Shown here: positions 24,063-33,580 of the stretch, one piece after another
Layout: the number at the start of each line of letters is the position of its first letter
Position numbering within the stretch: position 1 is the first letter of the stretch
DNA from: DATJYV01 sp035499415
GTDB lineage: Bacteria > Bacteroidota > Ignavibacteria > UBA10030
Reading direction: 5' to 3'
DNA: 43,589 bases
Assembly: GCA_035499415.1 (NCBI GenBank)
Contig: DATJYV010000015.1
Span: 1 to 43,589, forward strand
Notes under the pieces: model-generated
The model's input: only the letters and a program-made list of their open reading frames with translations
Told to the model about the DNA's origin: nothing
Database searches by the model: none
Made by a program: the position numbers and the translations under genes

Positions 24063-24394
24063 AAGACCCTCCGGAGGGAGTGGGGACGAAGAATCTGGAT
24101 GTTCAGCGTGGAATGACGAAGAAATATCTTCAATAGAGAACTGACAATCAAGGATGGAGGGAGATGGAGAGATGAATAATTGGTGATTGGTTCATTGGGT
24201 AACAAGTGCGTTGTGAGAATAGAGAAGGAGAAATGCGGCGATTGGCTTTTGGCGATGAGGGATTTGCCGGCAGATTCAAAGCTTCAAGACCGAAACTCAT
24301 CGCTCACCGCTCCTCACTCCCTTCCTTATTGATTCTCCCTCAACTTCTCATTAACTTCTGTCGAGCACCGGTGGACTCCCGATAACGCCGTTCG
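24063..24394. repeat. Gene-free gap with patches of heptad repeats
   Basis: This 332-bp gap between divergent genes has no open frame I trust. Three patches keep a 7-bp period: ATTGGTG-ATTGGTT-CATTGGG (24179-24199), GCGATTG-GCTTTTG-GCGATGA (24238-24258) and ACTCATC-GCTCACC-GCTCCTC-ACTCCCT (24295-24322). The words GCGATTG and GCGATGA recur at 34276-34303, and CTCATCGCT recurs at about 4252 and 17017. The right end holds a candidate purN promoter. Confidence 0.65.
24329..24357 (+). promoter_or_regulatory. Candidate purN-purH promoter
   Basis: TTGATT, a 17-base spacer and TAACTT (24352-24357) would start transcription near 24364, about 30 bases before the purN ATG. The -10 is only moderate. Confidence 0.35.
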
Positions 24395-25012
24395 ATGAAC
24401 ATTGCCGTCTTCGCGTCAGGACGCGGATCGAATTTTGAGGCAATCCTCGACGCCATAGACCGGGGTCGGCTGTCTGCGCGAGTTGCCGTCTTGCTCAGCA
24501 ATAAATCAGACGCCGGAGCGCGGGCAATCGCTCTCGCTCACAACATCTCCTCGATTCATCTCAGTCAGAAACAGTTCGCAGGCGAGGACGCTTTTACGGC
24601 AGCCATGCTGGAAATTCTTCGTAACAATCGCATCGACTTCATCGCCCTCGCCGGATATCTCAAGCGCGTCCCCGCAGAAGTCATCCGTCAATTCAGGAAC
24701 CGGATTCTGAACATCCATCCCGCGCTGTTGCCGGCGTTCGGCGGCAGCGGTATGTACGGCCATTATGTCCACGAAGCGGTGATCGCGTCAGGCGCAAAAG
24801 TGACGGGCGCGACGGTGCACATCGTCGACGAGGAGTTCGACCACGGGCCTATCGTCATGCAGGAGTGCGTCCGCGTCGCGGAGGACGACACGCCCGATTC
24901 GCTGGCGGCTAAAGTTCTTCTGCTGGAGCATGAGATCTTTCCGCGCGCGCTTCAAGCGTTTGCCCGCGGGAAGGTTCGCGTGGAAGGAAGGCGGGCATGG
25001 GTAACATCCTGA
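24395..25012 (+). CDS. purN: Phosphoribosylglycinamide formyltransferase
   Basis: PurN transfers a formyl group from 10-formyltetrahydrofolate to GAR, the third step of purine synthesis. The 205-residue length is normal. The N-terminal FASGRGSNFEAI binds the phosphate of GAR. The catalytic triad is visible as Asn and His in ILNIHPALLPAFGG (about 103-116) and Asp in VDEEFDHGPIV (about 140-150). GMYGHYVHEAV is the folate loop. The 3' end overlaps purH by 16 bp, so the two are translated together. Confidence 0.96.
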   Translation: MNIAVFASGRGSNFEAILDAIDRGRLSARVAVLLSNKSDAGARAIALAHNISSIHLSQKQFAGEDAFTAAMLEILRNNRIDFIALAGYLKRVPAEVIRQFRNRILNIHPALLPAFGGSGMYGHYVHEAVIASGAKVTGATVHIVDEEFDHGPIVMQECVRVAEDDTPDSLAAKVLLLEHEIFPRALQAFARGKVRVEGRRAWVTS

Positions 25013-26595
25013 CGCTTCATCCAACGCGCGAAAACGGCGCATCCGCCACCGAATCTCTCTTAAAGGTTCGACGGGCGATCATTAGTGTCTCGGATAAGAG
25101 GGGGATTGTCGAGCTGGCGAACGGGCTCAAAGAATTTGGCGTTGAGATCATTTCGACCGGAGGGACTTTCAAGACGTTGAAGGAGGCCGGGCTCCACGTG
25201 ACTTCCATCTCCGACGTGACCGGATTTCCGGAAATCCTCGACGGCCGGGTAAAAACGCTTCATCCTGCCATCCATGCAGGCATTCTCGCCGTCCTCGACA
25301 ACCCGCTGCACCGGAATCAATTGCAGGAACACCACATCGAGCCCATTGACCTCGTTGTCGTCAATCTTTATCCGTTTGAAGAAACGATTGCAAACGAAGA
25401 AGTGAAACTCGAAGCGGCTGTCGAGCAGATCGATATCGGCGGTCCGGCGATGGTGCGCGCGGCCGCGAAGAATTATGCACACACGGCGGTTGTTGTGACT
25501 CCGGCGCTTTACGGCGTGCTCCTCGAAGAGATGCGGGAGCACAGCGGGGCCGTCACCGCTCAGACGAGATTTCAGCTTGCGGTCCGCGCGTTCCAGCACA
25601 CGGCCCATTACGACTCTGTCGTTGCGTCATATCTCGCCGGGCAGGTTTCGCAAAGCCTCCTCCCCGACCGACTCACGCTGTCGTATTCAAAATCATTCGA
25701 CCTGCGTTACGGCGAGAATCCGCATCAGGCCGCGGCGTTGTACGGAAAGTTCGGCGCGTATTTCGAGAAGCTTCACGGGAAAGAGCTCTCGTATAATAAT
25801 ATTCTTGATATCAACGCGGCCGCTTTGCTCGGCGCAGAGTTCAGCGAACCGACCGCGGTGATCGTCAAGCACAACAACCCGTGCGGCGTCGCATCGGGGG
25901 GAGATGTTCTCCAGGCGTATCGGAGCGCTCTCGCAACGGACCCGAAGTCTGCCTACGGCGGAATCGTCTGCGTGAACCGTCCGCTCGATTTGAGCCTTGC
26001 GGAGGCCATTAATGAGATCTTCACGGAAGTAATCGTGGCGCCGGAATTTCTGCCGAAGGTGCTCGAGTTTCTCACCAAGAAGAAAGACCGCCGTTTGATC
26101 CGCCAGACGGTGAACCTGCGCACCTTGCGGGAATTGGACGTTCGGCGCGTTGCAGGCGGGGTGTTGGTGCAGGACCCCGACCAGCACCGGCTCTATCCCC
26201 AGGACTTGCGCGTGGTCACGAAACGCAAACCGACGGATGCCGAGGTTGAAGCGATGATGTTCGCCTGGCGCGTCGCGAAGCACGTCAAATCGAATGCCAT
26301 TGTGTATGCTCGCGGCGACCGGACTCTGGGAATCGGGGCGGGTCAGATGTCCCGGGTCGACTCCTCCATGATCGCGGCGATGAAAGCCGGACAAGCGGGA
26401 TTGGACCTCAAAGGATGCGCCGTTGCCTCGGACGCGTTCTTTCCCTTTGCCGACGGGCTTCTGGAGGCAGTCAAAGGCGGAGCGACGGCGGTGATCCAGC
26501 CGGGGGGATCCGTGAGGGATCAGGAGGTTATCGCCGCAGCCGACGAAAACGACGTTGCGATGGCATTCACGGGAATCCGGCACTTTCGACACTAA
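24997..26595 (+). CDS. purH: Bifunctional AICAR transformylase / IMP cyclohydrolase
   Basis: PurH performs the last two steps of IMP synthesis. The 532-residue product has the N-terminal IMP cyclohydrolase domain (ISVSDKRGIVELA about 29-41, ISTGGTFKTL, and VKTLHPAIHAGIL about 85-97) and the C-terminal AICAR transformylase domain, with KHNNPCGVA at about 290-298, FADGLLEAV and the family-typical terminus AFTGIRHFRH. The first ATG at 24997 lies within the end of purN; an extra 20 residues precede the first conserved strand, so a downstream start is possible but no better codon is seen. Confidence 0.96.
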   Translation: MGNILTLHPTRENGASATESLLKVRRAIISVSDKRGIVELANGLKEFGVEIISTGGTFKTLKEAGLHVTSISDVTGFPEILDGRVKTLHPAIHAGILAVLDNPLHRNQLQEHHIEPIDLVVVNLYPFEETIANEEVKLEAAVEQIDIGGPAMVRAAAKNYAHTAVVVTPALYGVLLEEMREHSGAVTAQTRFQLAVRAFQHTAHYDSVVASYLAGQVSQSLLPDRLTLSYSKSFDLRYGENPHQAAALYGKFGAYFEKLHGKELSYNNILDINAAALLGAEFSEPTAVIVKHNNPCGVASGGDVLQAYRSALATDPKSAYGGIVCVNRPLDLSLAEAINEIFTEVIVAPEFLPKVLEFLTKKKDRRLIRQTVNLRTLRELDVRRVAGGVLVQDPDQHRLYPQDLRVVTKRKPTDAEVEAMMFAWRVAKHVKSNAIVYARGDRTLGIGAGQMSRVDSSMIAAMKAGQAGLDLKGCAVASDAFFPFADGLLEAVKGGATAVIQPGGSVRDQEVIAAADENDVAMAFTGIRHFRH

Positions 26596-26639
26596 CTCAC
26601 CGGGCGGCGCGTTCGAACCGATCGCATTACTTCGGGCGC

Positions 26640-26668
26640 TTGTCTTATTTCACGAATCAGAGTAATTC
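26640..26668 (+). promoter_or_regulatory. Candidate promoter of the mre cluster
   Basis: TTGTCT (26640-26645), a 17-base spacer and TAATTC (26663-26668) predict a start about 3 bases before the mreB ATG. This would leave almost no leader, consistent with the lack of a Shine-Dalgarno. Confidence 0.4.
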
Positions 26669-26677
26669 TTCTTGATC

Positions 26678-27703
26678 ATGGGCCTTCTTTCTCTCTTCTC
26701 CGCCGACCTCGCCATCGACCTTGGCACCGCCAACACCGTCATCTGGATGAAGGGGAAGGGAATAATCCTGAACGAGCCGTCGATCGTTGCGTTCGACCGG
26801 AACACGAAGCGCATCATAGCGATCGGGAACGAAGCGAAGGAGATGTTGGGACGGACGCACAAGGACGTGCGTACAATCCGTCCGATGAAGGACGGCGTGA
26901 TCGCGGACTTCGAGATTGCGGAAGGAATGCTGCGCGAGTTCATCAAGAAGATCAGCATCGGTTGGGTCCCGAGCCGGAGGATCGTCGTTTCAGTTCCCTC
27001 GGGCATAACGGAAGTAGAGAAGAGAGCCGTTCGCGATTCGGCGGAACATGCAGGAGCGAAGGAGGTTCATCTTCTGGCAGAGCCGATGGCTGCGGCGATC
27101 GGCGTCGACCTTGACGTGGACGCACCGGTGGGAAACATGGTCGTGGACATCGGGGGCGGAACGACGGAGATTGCGGTCATCGCACTTTCGGGGATCGTCA
27201 ACGAAGAGTCGAGGCGTGTGGCGGGGGACGAGATGAACAATGCGATCATCCAGTTCTTCAAGCGCAATCACAATATCTTGATCGGCGAACGAACGTCCGA
27301 GGCGATCAAGTGCGAGGTGGGGTCGGCGATGCCGTTGAAGGAAGAAATCACGATTCAGGTGAAGGGTCGGGACCTGGTGAACGGCGTTCCGAAAACGACG
27401 GAGGTGAGCTCGGTCGAAATCCGGGAAGCCCTCAACGAACCGATCTCGCAGATCGTGGAAGGAGTAAAAATCACCCTCGAGCGCACGCCGCCGGAGCTTT
27501 CGGCCGACATCCTTGACCGGGGAATCATGCTCACGGGGGGCGGCGCATTGCTCAAAGGTCTTGACGAACGATTGCGTCTTGAAACAAATCTCCCCGTTCA
27601 TGTGGCCGAGGACCCTCTCACCGCGGTCGTGCGGGGAACGGGCAAGGTGCTGGAGAATCTCGATCATTATTCCAAAGTTCTGCTCCGCAGCCGACGGTAC
27701 TGA
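26678..27703 (+). CDS. mreB: Rod shape-determining actin homologue MreB
   Basis: MreB polymerises on the inner membrane and guides lateral wall synthesis by the Rod complex. From ATG 26678 it has 341 residues; a TTG two codons earlier is possible. Actin-fold motifs are phosphate 1 LAIDLGTANT (about 11-20), phosphate 2 MVVDIGGGTTEIAVI (about 155-169) and the adenosine motif IMLTGGGALLKGL (about 285-297). The amphipathic N-terminus MGLLSLFS fits membrane binding. It leads the mreB-mreC-mreD-mrdA-rodA cluster. There is no Shine-Dalgarno upstream. Confidence 0.97.
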   Translation: MGLLSLFSADLAIDLGTANTVIWMKGKGIILNEPSIVAFDRNTKRIIAIGNEAKEMLGRTHKDVRTIRPMKDGVIADFEIAEGMLREFIKKISIGWVPSRRIVVSVPSGITEVEKRAVRDSAEHAGAKEVHLLAEPMAAAIGVDLDVDAPVGNMVVDIGGGTTEIAVIALSGIVNEESRRVAGDEMNNAIIQFFKRNHNILIGERTSEAIKCEVGSAMPLKEEITIQVKGRDLVNGVPKTTEVSSVEIREALNEPISQIVEGVKITLERTPPELSADILDRGIMLTGGGALLKGLDERLRLETNLPVHVAEDPLTAVVRGTGKVLENLDHYSKVLLRSRRY

Positions 27704-27772
27704 CGGCCTGTATTCCCGCCGTCAACCCGGCCCACCGCCGCCGATTCCGCGGTCATTCTCTGCCGACGCCCC

Positions 27773-28612
27773 ATGATCCGCCGCATCTACGACGTCTTGT
27801 TTCTCTTCAAGGAGTACGTCCTCCTTGCAACGCTCGTCCTCCTTTCGATCGGCATGATTGCTCTGAACGACAACGTGCAGGTCCGGCGTATCCGCACGGT
27901 CGCGACCGTGGCGTTCGGTGTCGTTGAGGACCGGCTTTCGTTCATCCCCGCGTATTTTGGTCTTCGGAGCGAGAATGCGCTCCTCCGCCGGATTAATGTA
28001 TCGCTCGCGGATGAGGCATCGCAATTGCGCGAGGAGAAGCTCGAGAACATCCGCCTCCGTCAGCTCCTGGGACTGAAGCAGCGCTCTTCGTATCCGCTCA
28101 CCGCGGCCGAAATCGTCTCCAAGAATCTCACGCTTCTGCGTAACACGTTAACTCTCGACGCCGGCCGGCTGGACGGGATTGAACCGCTGATGCCGGTCGT
28201 CGGCGACGGCGGGCTCGTCGGGCTTGTCACCGACGTGAGCGACCATTTTTCCGTGGTGAACATTCTGTGGAATACGGATTTTCGCGTGAGCGCAAAGATT
28301 CAGCGGAGCCGCGTGGACGGGATCGTCGCGTGGGACGGCCGTACGCTCGCGCTGCGGAACGTCGCGAAGACGCGCGATGTCGTTCCCGGCGATGTTGTCC
28401 TGAGTTCCGAATACAGCAGCTCCTTCCCGCCGGACATCCGGATCGGAATCGTGAGCGACGTGCAAATCCAGGAAGGAGCCCTTTTCAAAACAGTGACGGT
28501 CATGCCGACCGTCGATTTCGTCAAGCTCGAGGAAGTGTTCGTCATGGACTATCTGCCCGACGAAGAACGGTCGGACCTCGAACAGGAAGCGAAACAAAAG
28601 ACGGGCAAGTAG
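27773..28612 (+). CDS. mreC: Rod shape-determining protein MreC
   Basis: MreC is a bitopic inner-membrane protein that activates PBP2-RodA in the periplasm. The 279-residue product has a short cytoplasmic start, one transmembrane helix (about 15-32, YVLLATLVLLSIGMIAL), a periplasmic coiled coil (about 68-100, LRRINVSLADEASQLREEKL), then the double beta-barrel (LTLDAGRLDGIEPLMPVVGDGGLVG is reported here only by its ends: residues about 125-150). Its place between mreB and mreD confirms the call. Confidence 0.94.
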   Translation: MIRRIYDVLFLFKEYVLLATLVLLSIGMIALNDNVQVRRIRTVATVAFGVVEDRLSFIPAYFGLRSENALLRRINVSLADEASQLREEKLENIRLRQLLGLKQRSSYPLTAAEIVSKNLTLLRNTLTLDAGRLDGIEPLMPVVGDGGLVGLVTDVSDHFSVVNILWNTDFRVSAKIQRSRVDGIVAWDGRTLALRNVAKTRDVVPGDVVLSSEYSSSFPPDIRIGIVSDVQIQEGALFKTVTVMPTVDFVKLEEVFVMDYLPDEERSDLEQEAKQKTGK

Positions 28613-28678
28613 ACCGGGCGATTCGAATCCCAAATTGCTTCTGGCTCCAAATCTGTCTACTATTTTAAGTCGATACAG

Positions 28679-29176
28679 ATGGAACATTATCTTCGCTCTG
28701 CCGCCATCGCCATCCTCCTTCTTCTCGTCCAGACGACGTTCATGCCGTTCGTCGCTCTGGGAGGCATCCTTCCGGATCTCTTTATTCTCTGGCTTGTCTA
28801 CATTGCGGTGCGTCGCGGGCAGATCGAAGCCATGCTCACCGGATTCGGCGCCGGACTATTGCAGGACGTCGTCTCAACGAAGTTTTTCGGCCTTGCGGTT
28901 CTTTCGAAGACCGTTTCGTCGTTCGCCGCGGGTTATTTTTTCAACGAGAATACCGCCGAACAGACGCTCGGCTCCTACCGTTACCTCTCCATCGTCGGCC
29001 TCTGCTCCCTGCTTCACAATCTTATCTACTTCGTGATTTTCCTTCAGGGGACGGAGGGGCCGTGGTTGAGCTCCCTCGTCATCCTCTGCCTTTCAACGAC
29101 CCTCTACACGGTCGTCGTGTCCGTTATTCCCATGTTCGCGTTCTCTCAGAAGTTCAGCACTTCGTGGGCTCAATGA
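28679..29176 (+). CDS. mreD: Rod shape-determining membrane protein MreD
   Basis: MreD is the small polytopic partner of MreC in the elongasome. The 165-residue product has about five hydrophobic helices and the family-type segment GFGAGLLQDVVSTKFFGLAV near residue 55, followed by KTVSSFAAGYFF. Its TGA overlaps the mrdA start as ATGA (29173-29176), so the two genes are coupled. No Shine-Dalgarno is seen before ATG 28679. Confidence 0.9.
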   Translation: MEHYLRSAAIAILLLLVQTTFMPFVALGGILPDLFILWLVYIAVRRGQIEAMLTGFGAGLLQDVVSTKFFGLAVLSKTVSSFAAGYFFNENTAEQTLGSYRYLSIVGLCSLLHNLIYFVIFLQGTEGPWLSSLVILCLSTTLYTVVVSVIPMFAFSQKFSTSWAQ

Positions 29177-31017
29177 TCGAACCGGAAGAATTCGGTTCGG
29201 CCTCGCGCCGCATGGTGTTGACGGTACTCGTCTTCAGCGCGTTCGTCACCCTATTCGTCCGCCTCTACCAGCTCCAGCTGCTCTACCACGTCGAGTTCGG
29301 AAAAGAGTCTGAGAAAAACAGCGTACGGGCGGTGGTCAGGGATCCCGTCCGTGGTTACATGTTCGACCGAAACGGAAAACTCGTCGTGGATGTCGGTCCG
29401 TTTTATTCCGTCACGGTGACGCCGTCGGAGTTCGACACAAGCAACACGGAGTACCTTGCGATGCTGCTCGACATGGACAGCGAGACGATCCGGGACCGCG
29501 TGAACCGCGGCCGCGCGATCTCCCGTTTTGCACCGGTCCGCGTGAAGCGGGATGTCGACTTCAAGACGCTCTCGTCGATCGAAGAGCATCTTTTTCTGAT
29601 GCCGGGCGTGAGCTACGACGTCGAGACGAAACGCGTTTACACCTCGCAGGCGCGCGCGCCGCATCTTCTCGGTTACTGCAAGGAGATTACGGACGTTCAA
29701 CTCGCCCGCGCCGGCTCCACCTACCAGCAGGGGGATATTATCGGCTCCGCCGGGCTGGAGGCGTATTACGAAACTTTCCTGCGGGGGGAAAAGGGATACG
29801 AGTTCATCTCCATCAATTCCAAAGGCCATGTCCTCGGGTCTCTGGACGACGGGAAGCGCGACATCCTGCCGAAGGAGGGGTTCGACCTTGTCCTCAGTGC
29901 CGATTTCGACGTTCAGACCTTTGCAGAATCTCTCATGACGAACTACCGCGGCGCGCTTGTTGCGATGGACCCCAATACCGGCGGAATCCTCGCCCTGGTT
30001 TGCAAGCCCGACTTCGACCCGTCCGTCCTGAGCGGCGTCACCCCCGCCGACGAGTGGAACCGCCTGAACTCAGACCCCGACAAGCCGCTGTTCAACCGTG
30101 CGACAATGACCCGCTATCCTCCGGGTTCGACGATTAAAATGATGCTTGCGGCCGCCGCACTCCAGGAAGGAATAATCGACGAGCACTACCGCATCACCTG
30201 CTACGGAGCGTTCCGGTTTGGCAACCGGATTTTCAAGGATACGCATATCCACGGGTCGACAAACATCGTTGAAGCGATTCAGAAATCGTGCAACGTTTTT
30301 TTCTACCAGCTGATCCTGAAGGTCGGCTTCGACAAGTGGGTCGAGTACGCGCACAGGTTTGGCTTCGGCGAGGCGACCGGGTTTGACCTGGGCGAGGAAG
30401 TGACGGGGCTTATTCCGACGCCCGAATACTACGACAGGGTCTACGGCAAAGGAAAGTGGACGCTCGGAAACCTTGTGAGTCTTGGCATCGGACAGGGGGA
30501 AATTGGTGTCTCCCCGCTTCAGATGGCGCGGTATGCGGCGGCGCTCGCAAATGGGGGGATTCTTCTGCGTCCTCACTCCGTCGACCGCATCCGCAACAAG
30601 CGAACGAACCGGATGGATGCGGTGGAGGACACAGCGATCAGCATCGGCATCGACAAACATAACATGGACCTCATACGGGAGGGAATGCGCCGGTGCGTTG
30701 AATCGCCGGGCGGAACCGGATCGCTCGCCCGAATCCCCGGCATTGTATCGGCCGGAAAAACGGGAACGGCACAGAACCCGCACGGAGAAGACCATTCGTG
30801 GTACGTCGGATTCGCTCCCTTCAACAATCCGCGGATTGCCATAGCGGTGCTCATCGAAAACGCGGGTTTCGGCGGCACGAAGGCGGCACCGGTCGCCGGG
30901 CTCGTGATGGAAAAATACCTCTTCGGTGAAATCAAAAGGAACATCTTCATTCCCGGCGGCGAGCCGGGAGCCCGGAGGGACTCCGCCGTCGCAAGCGTCG
31001 GGGAGCTGAGACGGTAG
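29173..31017 (+). CDS. mrdA: Penicillin-binding protein 2, peptidoglycan DD-transpeptidase
   Basis: PBP2 is the class B transpeptidase that crosslinks new peptidoglycan with RodA during elongation. From the coupled ATG at 29173 the product has 614 residues. One membrane helix is near the N-terminus (MVLTVLVFSAFVTLFVRLYQ), then the pedestal domain with RDPVRGYMFDRNGKLV. The transpeptidase motifs are SxxK in YPPGSTIKMML (about residue 318), SxN in QKSCNVFFYQ, and KTG in SAGKTGTAQNP. The longer frame from 29062 lies inside mreD and is rejected. rodA follows 12 bases after. Confidence 0.96.
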   Translation: MIEPEEFGSASRRMVLTVLVFSAFVTLFVRLYQLQLLYHVEFGKESEKNSVRAVVRDPVRGYMFDRNGKLVVDVGPFYSVTVTPSEFDTSNTEYLAMLLDMDSETIRDRVNRGRAISRFAPVRVKRDVDFKTLSSIEEHLFLMPGVSYDVETKRVYTSQARAPHLLGYCKEITDVQLARAGSTYQQGDIIGSAGLEAYYETFLRGEKGYEFISINSKGHVLGSLDDGKRDILPKEGFDLVLSADFDVQTFAESLMTNYRGALVAMDPNTGGILALVCKPDFDPSVLSGVTPADEWNRLNSDPDKPLFNRATMTRYPPGSTIKMMLAAAALQEGIIDEHYRITCYGAFRFGNRIFKDTHIHGSTNIVEAIQKSCNVFFYQLILKVGFDKWVEYAHRFGFGEATGFDLGEEVTGLIPTPEYYDRVYGKGKWTLGNLVSLGIGQGEIGVSPLQMARYAAALANGGILLRPHSVDRIRNKRTNRMDAVEDTAISIGIDKHNMDLIREGMRRCVESPGGTGSLARIPGIVSAGKTGTAQNPHGEDHSWYVGFAPFNNPRIAIAVLIENAGFGGTKAAPVAGLVMEKYLFGEIKRNIFIPGGEPGARRDSAVASVGELRR

Positions 31018-31029
31018 AAGGAGAGTATC

Positions 31030-32262
31030 ATGTTCAATTACTTTAAAGAGTATTTCGATTTCAAGACGTTCGCAATCGCGCTTTGCCTCGTCGCCATCGG
31101 ATTGCTCTCCATCTACAGCGCCACGTTCGACATAAACAACGGGGCGAATTTTCACCGGCAGGCGATATGGGCGGGGATCGGTTTTGTCGCTCTGCTCATT
31201 GCGGCTTCCGTCCCACTCCGGACGCTCCAGAGGCTCGCCATCCCTTTGTACATCGGGACTCTTCTCTTTCTGGCCTTTGTCCTTGTTGTTGGAAGTACAA
31301 TCAAGGGCTCCCGGAGTTGGTTTGCGGTCGGCGGATTGGCGATGGGCCGGCTCGGCGGCCAGCCGTCCGAGTTCGCCAAGGTGTTCACGATTATTGCGTT
31401 CGCCGCCTATATGACACGGCCCGAAGTCTCGGTGAACAATATGCGCCATCTTGTCGTCGGCCTCCTCATTTTCGCGTTCCCGATGGCGCTCATCCTCCTG
31501 GAGCCGGACCTGGGAACAACGGTTGTATTTTTCATCGCTCTCCTTCCCCTGCTTTACTGGGCCGGCTCGTCAAACTTCATTCTCATCGCGATCGTGACGC
31601 CGTTGATCGTCGCGGCCGGAGCGCTCCTAGGCACCTCCTATTTTCTCATTGCGTCGCTGATCGCCGCCGGCCTCCTGTATTATTTCAGAGAGAACCGTTT
31701 TGCCGCTGCCGTCGCATTCGGCATTACGCTTGCCGTCGGTCTGTCCGTGCAAATGGTCTATGAACGAATGGCGCCTCATCAGCAGCGGAGAATATCGACG
31801 TTCCTGAATCCCGATGCCGACCCCCTCGGAGCGGGATACAATGTCATGCAATCAAAGATTGCGATCGGCTCGGGCGGACTCCTGGGGAAAGGGTACCTTC
31901 GCGGAACGCAGACTCAGCTCAATTATATACCGGAGCAATGGACGGATTTCATTTTCTGCGTGCCCGGAGAGGAGTTCGGTTTCCTCGGGTCATGCATAGT
32001 CCTTGGATTGTTTGCCTGGCTCCTCCTGCACGGAATTACGGTCGCGGGTCTCGCCCGGAGTCATTTTAGCGGTCTTGCCGCGATCGGAATCACGGGTATG
32101 CTGACCACCCATGTGCTCATCAACATCGGCATGTGCATGGGGTTGATGCCGGTGATCGGCATTCCGCTCCCCTACCTGAGCTACGGTGGATCTGCGCTCG
32201 TCGCCGACATGATGATGGCGGGCCTCCTGATGAATTTTTACGCCACCCGAAAAGAGTATTGA
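31030..32262 (+). CDS. rodA: Peptidoglycan glycosyltransferase RodA (SEDS family)
   Basis: RodA polymerises lipid II glycan strands as the partner of PBP2. The 410-residue protein has about ten membrane helices. SEDS signatures are present: GSTIKGSRSWFAVGG (about 88-102), QPSEFAKV, LEPDLGTTVVF (about 155-165), the catalytic-loop region WTDFIFCVPGEEFGFLG, and the terminal PVIGIPLPYLSYGGSAL. The Arg-Trp-Phe loop and QPSE favour RodA over FtsW, as does the operon. An AAGGAGAG lies 5 bases before the ATG, the clearest ribosome site in the cluster. Confidence 0.96.
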   Translation: MFNYFKEYFDFKTFAIALCLVAIGLLSIYSATFDINNGANFHRQAIWAGIGFVALLIAASVPLRTLQRLAIPLYIGTLLFLAFVLVVGSTIKGSRSWFAVGGLAMGRLGGQPSEFAKVFTIIAFAAYMTRPEVSVNNMRHLVVGLLIFAFPMALILLEPDLGTTVVFFIALLPLLYWAGSSNFILIAIVTPLIVAAGALLGTSYFLIASLIAAGLLYYFRENRFAAAVAFGITLAVGLSVQMVYERMAPHQQRRISTFLNPDADPLGAGYNVMQSKIAIGSGGLLGKGYLRGTQTQLNYIPEQWTDFIFCVPGEEFGFLGSCIVLGLFAWLLLHGITVAGLARSHFSGLAAIGITGMLTTHVLINIGMCMGLMPVIGIPLPYLSYGGSALVADMMMAGLLMNFYATRKEY

Positions 32263-32312
32263 TTCCCCCCGGCGGGCTTTCCTTCCTGTATCTGTTCTTC
32301 CCATAAAGCGCG

Positions 32313-33563
32313 ATGCCCCGTACCCAAACTTTTGTTGTCTTCATCTCCATCGTTCTGGCTGTCTACAGTCTCTTCCAACTATACGTTTGGCTCTCCTACT
32401 TCCGATGGACGCGGCGGGCGATACATGAGGGGGACCGCCACCGCTGGCAACGCGGAGGAGTATGGGCCATCATCGCCGGAAATGTTTTTTTCTTTGGTAC
32501 CGCCTTCTCCCGCCCCCTCGGCCTTTCATCAATCCCTCTGCTGCGTTCGGCAGTCGCGTACGCGGCGGGATTCTATCTCGCCTCCCTGGTCCTCGCGTTC
32601 CTCATCCTCATCATCCGGGACGCGATCCGTCTCCCATACCATGTCCTGCGACGGGGCGTCGAGTTGCTCAAGCGCCTCGCACTGTCCGATTCCACCACCA
32701 TCCCCGCCAGGCGTCCGGAAATTGATGAAGGGCGACGCAAGTTCTTGAAAGTCGCCGGTGTCTCGGCAATCGGCGTCAGCATCGCAACACCCGTTGTCTT
32801 GTCTCTCGCCAGTGTCCGCGATTACAAGATCAACCGCGTTACTCTGCGGTTTCCCAATCTCCCCGGCGGGCTAAGGGGTCTGAGGATCGCTCAAGTCAGC
32901 GACCTGCATGCCGGGCCGTTCATGACCGCCGACCATCTTGTCGAAATATTCGACCTGACGAATTCGCTCTCTGCTCACATCACGCTCGTGACGGGGGACT
33001 TTGTCGACAGCACCGACGATGAGATCGGGTCGGTCTACGATTCCATCGGCACGCTGAAAGCGGATCTGGGCGTGTGGGGCTGCCTCGGAAACCACGACCA
33101 CTTTGCGACGGCGGAGAAAGTGAACGCCGCGCTCGTGCGGCGGAACGTCCGCATGCTGAACAACGAGCATCGCACCGTCGCGGTCAACGGGGACTCGTTT
33201 GAACTGATCGGCGTCGACGATTACGGCGCCGGATGGCGAAACTTTGCGGACCCGGATGCCGCCTTCGCGGGACTCCTGCCGGATTCATTCAAGATTCTCA
33301 TGACGCATCGCCCCGACTTCTTCGATATTGCACGCAAAGCCGGGATCGATTTGAGTCTGGCGGGGCACACGCACGGGGGGCAGGTCGGATTCGATATCGG
33401 CCCGGTGAAACTTAATCCTGTCTATCTTGTCCACAAATATCCGATGGGACATTTCATGGTAGAGGGGAAACAGCTTTACGTCAACGTCGGTGTCGGGATG
33501 GTGGGGGCTGCGATTCGGCTCGTGCGTCCGGAGCTTACGCTGTTCACGCTCGAGCCGACATGA
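32313..33563 (+). CDS. Membrane-anchored metallophosphoesterase
   Basis: This is a calcineurin-like phosphoesterase with membrane anchoring. The 416-residue product has three or four hydrophobic helices in the first 115 residues, a basic EGRRKFLKVAG segment followed by a further hydrophobic stretch (about 146-170), then the catalytic domain. The five metallophosphatase motifs are all visible: QVSDLH (about 195), TGDFVDS (about 228), LGNHDHF (about 256), MTHRPD and LAGHTHGGQVG. The layout is that of the YkuE/YaeI/LpxG group. LpxG-type members hydrolyse UDP-diacylglucosamine in lipid A synthesis; others act on unknown phosphodiesters. The substrate is not decidable here. It starts 50 bp after rodA. 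Confidence 0.88.
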   Translation: MPRTQTFVVFISIVLAVYSLFQLYVWLSYFRWTRRAIHEGDRHRWQRGGVWAIIAGNVFFFGTAFSRPLGLSSIPLLRSAVAYAAGFYLASLVLAFLILIIRDAIRLPYHVLRRGVELLKRLALSDSTTIPARRPEIDEGRRKFLKVAGVSAIGVSIATPVVLSLASVRDYKINRVTLRFPNLPGGLRGLRIAQVSDLHAGPFMTADHLVEIFDLTNSLSAHITLVTGDFVDSTDDEIGSVYDSIGTLKADLGVWGCLGNHDHFATAEKVNAALVRRNVRMLNNEHRTVAVNGDSFELIGVDDYGAGWRNFADPDAAFAGLLPDSFKILMTHRPDFFDIARKAGIDLSLAGHTHGGQVGFDIGPVKLNPVYLVHKYPMGHFMVEGKQLYVNVGVGMVGAAIRLVRPELTLFTLEPT

Positions 33564-33580
33564 CCGCGGCACCACGGCGT

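Noticed and set aside
30070..31449. 459-residue minus-strand open frame
   Set aside because: Antisense across mrdA and rodA; no start signal and no domain.
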